Notes under the pieces: generated by a model
Told to the model about the DNA's origin: nothing
Seen by the model: only the letters and a program-made list of their open reading frames with translations
Databases searched by the model: none
Position numbers and translations under genes: made by a program
Origin: Verrucomicrobiota bacterium
GTDB taxonomy: Bacteria > Verrucomicrobiota > Kiritimatiellia > CAIQIC01 > Lenti-01
Length of the DNA stretch: 14,581 bases
Reading direction: 5' to 3'
Assembly: GCA_003451935.1 (NCBI GenBank)
Contig: DMJA01000120.1
Coordinates: 1 to 14,581, forward strand
Shown here: one piece after another, positions 13,251 through 14,581 of the stretch
How the letters are laid out: every line of letters begins with the position of its first letter
Position numbering within the stretch: the stretch's first letter is position 1

Positions 13251-13322
13251 TCTCTCACAGAGCCACAGGGTCACAAAGAATGCCGTTGCATGACCTCCGT
13301 GCCTTTGTGCCTCTGTGAGGGA
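13251..13322. repeat. Intergenic hairpin made of inverted 8-bp unit arrays
   Basis: The left arm reads CT then CACAGAGC, CACAGGGT, CACAAAGA (13254-13279). The right arm on the opposite strand reads CT then CACAGAGG, CACAAAGG, CACGGAGG (13319-13294). A 14-bp loop separates them. The outer 9 bp of each arm (CTCACAGAG) match exactly and the rest is imperfect. It sits between two minus-strand genes (glycosyltransferase, then radical SAM). There is no coding content and no T-run typical of an intrinsic terminator. The architecture, three short tandem units per inverted arm, is the same as that of the arms flanking the GxxExxY gene. Confidence 0.75.
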
Positions 13323-13343
13323 AATGGCTGTTTGTTCTTGCAT

Positions 13344-14438
13344 TCATGCCCATCCCGTCAGAATGGTTGCCGCCTGCTCTGCGCCGCCGCCGGGTAGGAT
13401 TTCCTGCGGCGCGGGAGCCCCCTCCACCGCCGCCAGCGCAGCGCCCAGCCGACCCGCATACAAATCCGCCGCCGGAATGTGCACGTTTTTCAGGTACCGC
13501 TTCAATTCCCGCTCGAGCAGCGGATACTCGATGAAATCTTCCCGTTCCGCATACACGATGGGCTTCGCATTCGCCACGCAATCGCTCAGGACGCCATACC
13601 CCGGCTTGGTCACCACTAGGTCCGCGCTCGCCAGCACATCGGAAAAACCAATGGCCATCCGGTCCACCGCGTGGATGTTTTTCTTCCCCGGCCAAGCCAG
13701 CGGCTTCACCGTGAAGAACTCGAAATCATCCAGGTTTTCCACTTCGCCCAGCGCGGCCCCGTCCCAGTCCAGCGTGGTGAACGACAGCAGAACCCAGCGC
13801 TTGGCCGGATCCGCCCCCGTCATCGCCGCCAGCTCTTCCCGCCGCACCCGCCCCGGCTTTGCCAGCAGGGAAATATCCGCGTGTTTCGGGAAAATCGACA
13901 TCGCCGGCGAGAACGGCAGCTTCAAAAGCAGCTTGGCCTTCCGGTAGCCGTCCTCGAACATCCGGATCACCGGCCGCCAGCGCGGGTCGCGCGTGGCGAA
14001 CGGCGCATAGATCCAGTCCCACGAGAAATTGCCCACGGCCACCGCAGGGATCCCCGCCTCGGCCGCCGCCTCGATCGGGATCGACGGAATGTCCGCCACG
14101 ACCAGGTCGGCGCTTTCCCCGCGCAGCATCTCCGCCTCGTAATCAATCAGCTGGTCGCGCTCCGCCATCAGCTCCAAGGCCTCGTCCAGCGTGGCGCCCA
14201 CGTCCACGCGGATGGAATCCTTCTGTACCATGCCGACGTCGAACGCGCCGGGACGGATCACGAGACGGCCATCGGACGCCGGCAGGCGGCTGCGCAAAAA
14301 GGTCTCCGGCAGGTCGGTCGTCACCGTGATTTTCGTCCCCGGATGCGCCGCCAGCAGCGCGCCCAGGATGTCGCACGAACGGACCCCGTGCCCGTAGCCG
14401 TGCGCGGTGACGTAATACGCGATGTGCCGTGTTTTCAT
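13344..14438 (-). CDS. MurG/GT28-like glycosyltransferase, related to the N-terminal domain of L-arabinokinases
   Basis: 364 residues with a two-lobed GT-B layout. The N-lobe starts HIAYYVTAHGYGHGVRSCDIL (5-25); the HGYGH loop is typical of this group. It continues with ADLVVADIPSIPIEAA (110-125) and PAVAVGNFSWDWIY (131-144). The C-lobe has WVLLSFTTLDWDG and then ADLVVTKPGYGVLSDCVANAKPIVYAERE, the donor-sugar site, where TKPGYG followed by an acidic/polar stretch resembles MurG and arabinokinase N-domains. The GHMP kinase half of an arabinokinase is absent. Donor and acceptor are unknown; a nucleotide-sugar-dependent transfer in envelope glycan or glycolipid synthesis is the usual role. Start chosen at the ATG at 14438, where the Rossmann strand begins. 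No strong Shine-Dalgarno is visible. Confidence 0.8.
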   Translation of the reverse strand: MKTRHIAYYVTAHGYGHGVRSCDILGALLAAHPGTKITVTTDLPETFLRSRLPASDGRLVIRPGAFDVGMVQKDSIRVDVGATLDEALELMAERDQLIDYEAEMLRGESADLVVADIPSIPIEAAAEAGIPAVAVGNFSWDWIYAPFATRDPRWRPVIRMFEDGYRKAKLLLKLPFSPAMSIFPKHADISLLAKPGRVRREELAAMTGADPAKRWVLLSFTTLDWDGAALGEVENLDDFEFFTVKPLAWPGKKNIHAVDRMAIGFSDVLASADLVVTKPGYGVLSDCVANAKPIVYAEREDFIEYPLLERELKRYLKNVHIPAADLYAGRLGAALAAVEGAPAPQEILPGGGAEQAATILTGWA

Positions 14439-14528
14439 TCCCGGCCCATGCTAACCCTTCCCCGACGGCGGGAAAAGACCCAGTTTCGGCTTTCCCCCTT
14501 TTCCGGAGACGTGCTATTTTCCGGGTCC

Positions 14529-14581
14529 ATGAAAACCACGCCCTCCGCTCCCGCCCGCTGCCGCCATGTGTCCTTTTGGAT
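14529..14581 (+). CDS. Start of a possible plus-strand gene, cut by the window end
   Basis: An ATG at 14529 opens a frame beginning MKTTPSAPARCRHVSFW with no stop before the window ends, 17 codons in. It is divergent from the glycosyltransferase with a 90-bp spacer. TATTTT at 14515-14520 could belong to a promoter, but no -35 partner or Shine-Dalgarno is convincing. Too little is present to name a product. Confidence 0.4.
   Translation, partial: MKTTPSAPARCRHVSFW

Overview
The window is dense, GC-rich, Gram-negative-type bacterial chromosome with almost no spare intergenic DNA. An outer-membrane barrel protease and lipoprotein/Sec signal peptides indicate an outer membrane. Short tandem-unit inverted repeats, a GxxExxY gene, a fold-III ornithine decarboxylase and a homospermidine synthase together suggest an environmental PVC-type bacterium (Verrucomicrobiota/Kiritimatiellota-like). 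That placement is inference; no rRNA or marker gene is present to settle it.

Layout. (1) 1-207 (+) is the C-terminus of an RsuA/RluB-type pseudouridine synthase. It faces a minus-strand cluster at 211-3117, read in the order omptin-family outer-membrane protease, S41/PDZ protease homologue lacking its catalytic dyad, and tRNA threonylcarbamoyladenosine enzyme TsaC/Sua5. (2) 3313-8154 (+) is a tightly packed run: class I mannose-6-phosphate isomerase, ketopantoate reductase-like protein, a 26-codon lipoprotein-like ORF, a SAM methyltransferase, a radical SAM protein with a Cys-rich C-terminus, and a polytopic membrane protein. Several junctions are 4-bp ATGA overlaps. (3) 8144-11238 (-) is a polyamine locus: homospermidine synthase upstream and ornithine decarboxylase downstream. 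Between them lies a 465-bp unit in which a GxxExxY gene is framed by inverted arrays of 10-bp units. (4) 11322-14438 (-) holds a cobalamin-binding-type radical SAM protein with CX4CX2C spacing and an MurG/L-arabinokinase-like glycosyltransferase, separated by a hairpin repeat made of 8-bp units. (5) A new plus-strand gene probably begins at 14529 and runs off the window.

How the genes fit together. The decarboxylase and homospermidine synthase form a complete ornithine -> putrescine -> homospermidine route. The omptin and the dead S41 homologue are co-directional, 23 bp apart and both exported, so they may act together at the envelope. The lipopeptide/methyltransferase/radical SAM/membrane-protein run looks like a small modification locus whose substrate cannot be read from the sequence. 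The strongest candidates for undescribed biology are the repeat-bounded GxxExxY unit with its architectural twin at 13251-13322, the radical SAM/methyltransferase locus with its tiny lipopeptide, and the omptin plus pseudoprotease pair.
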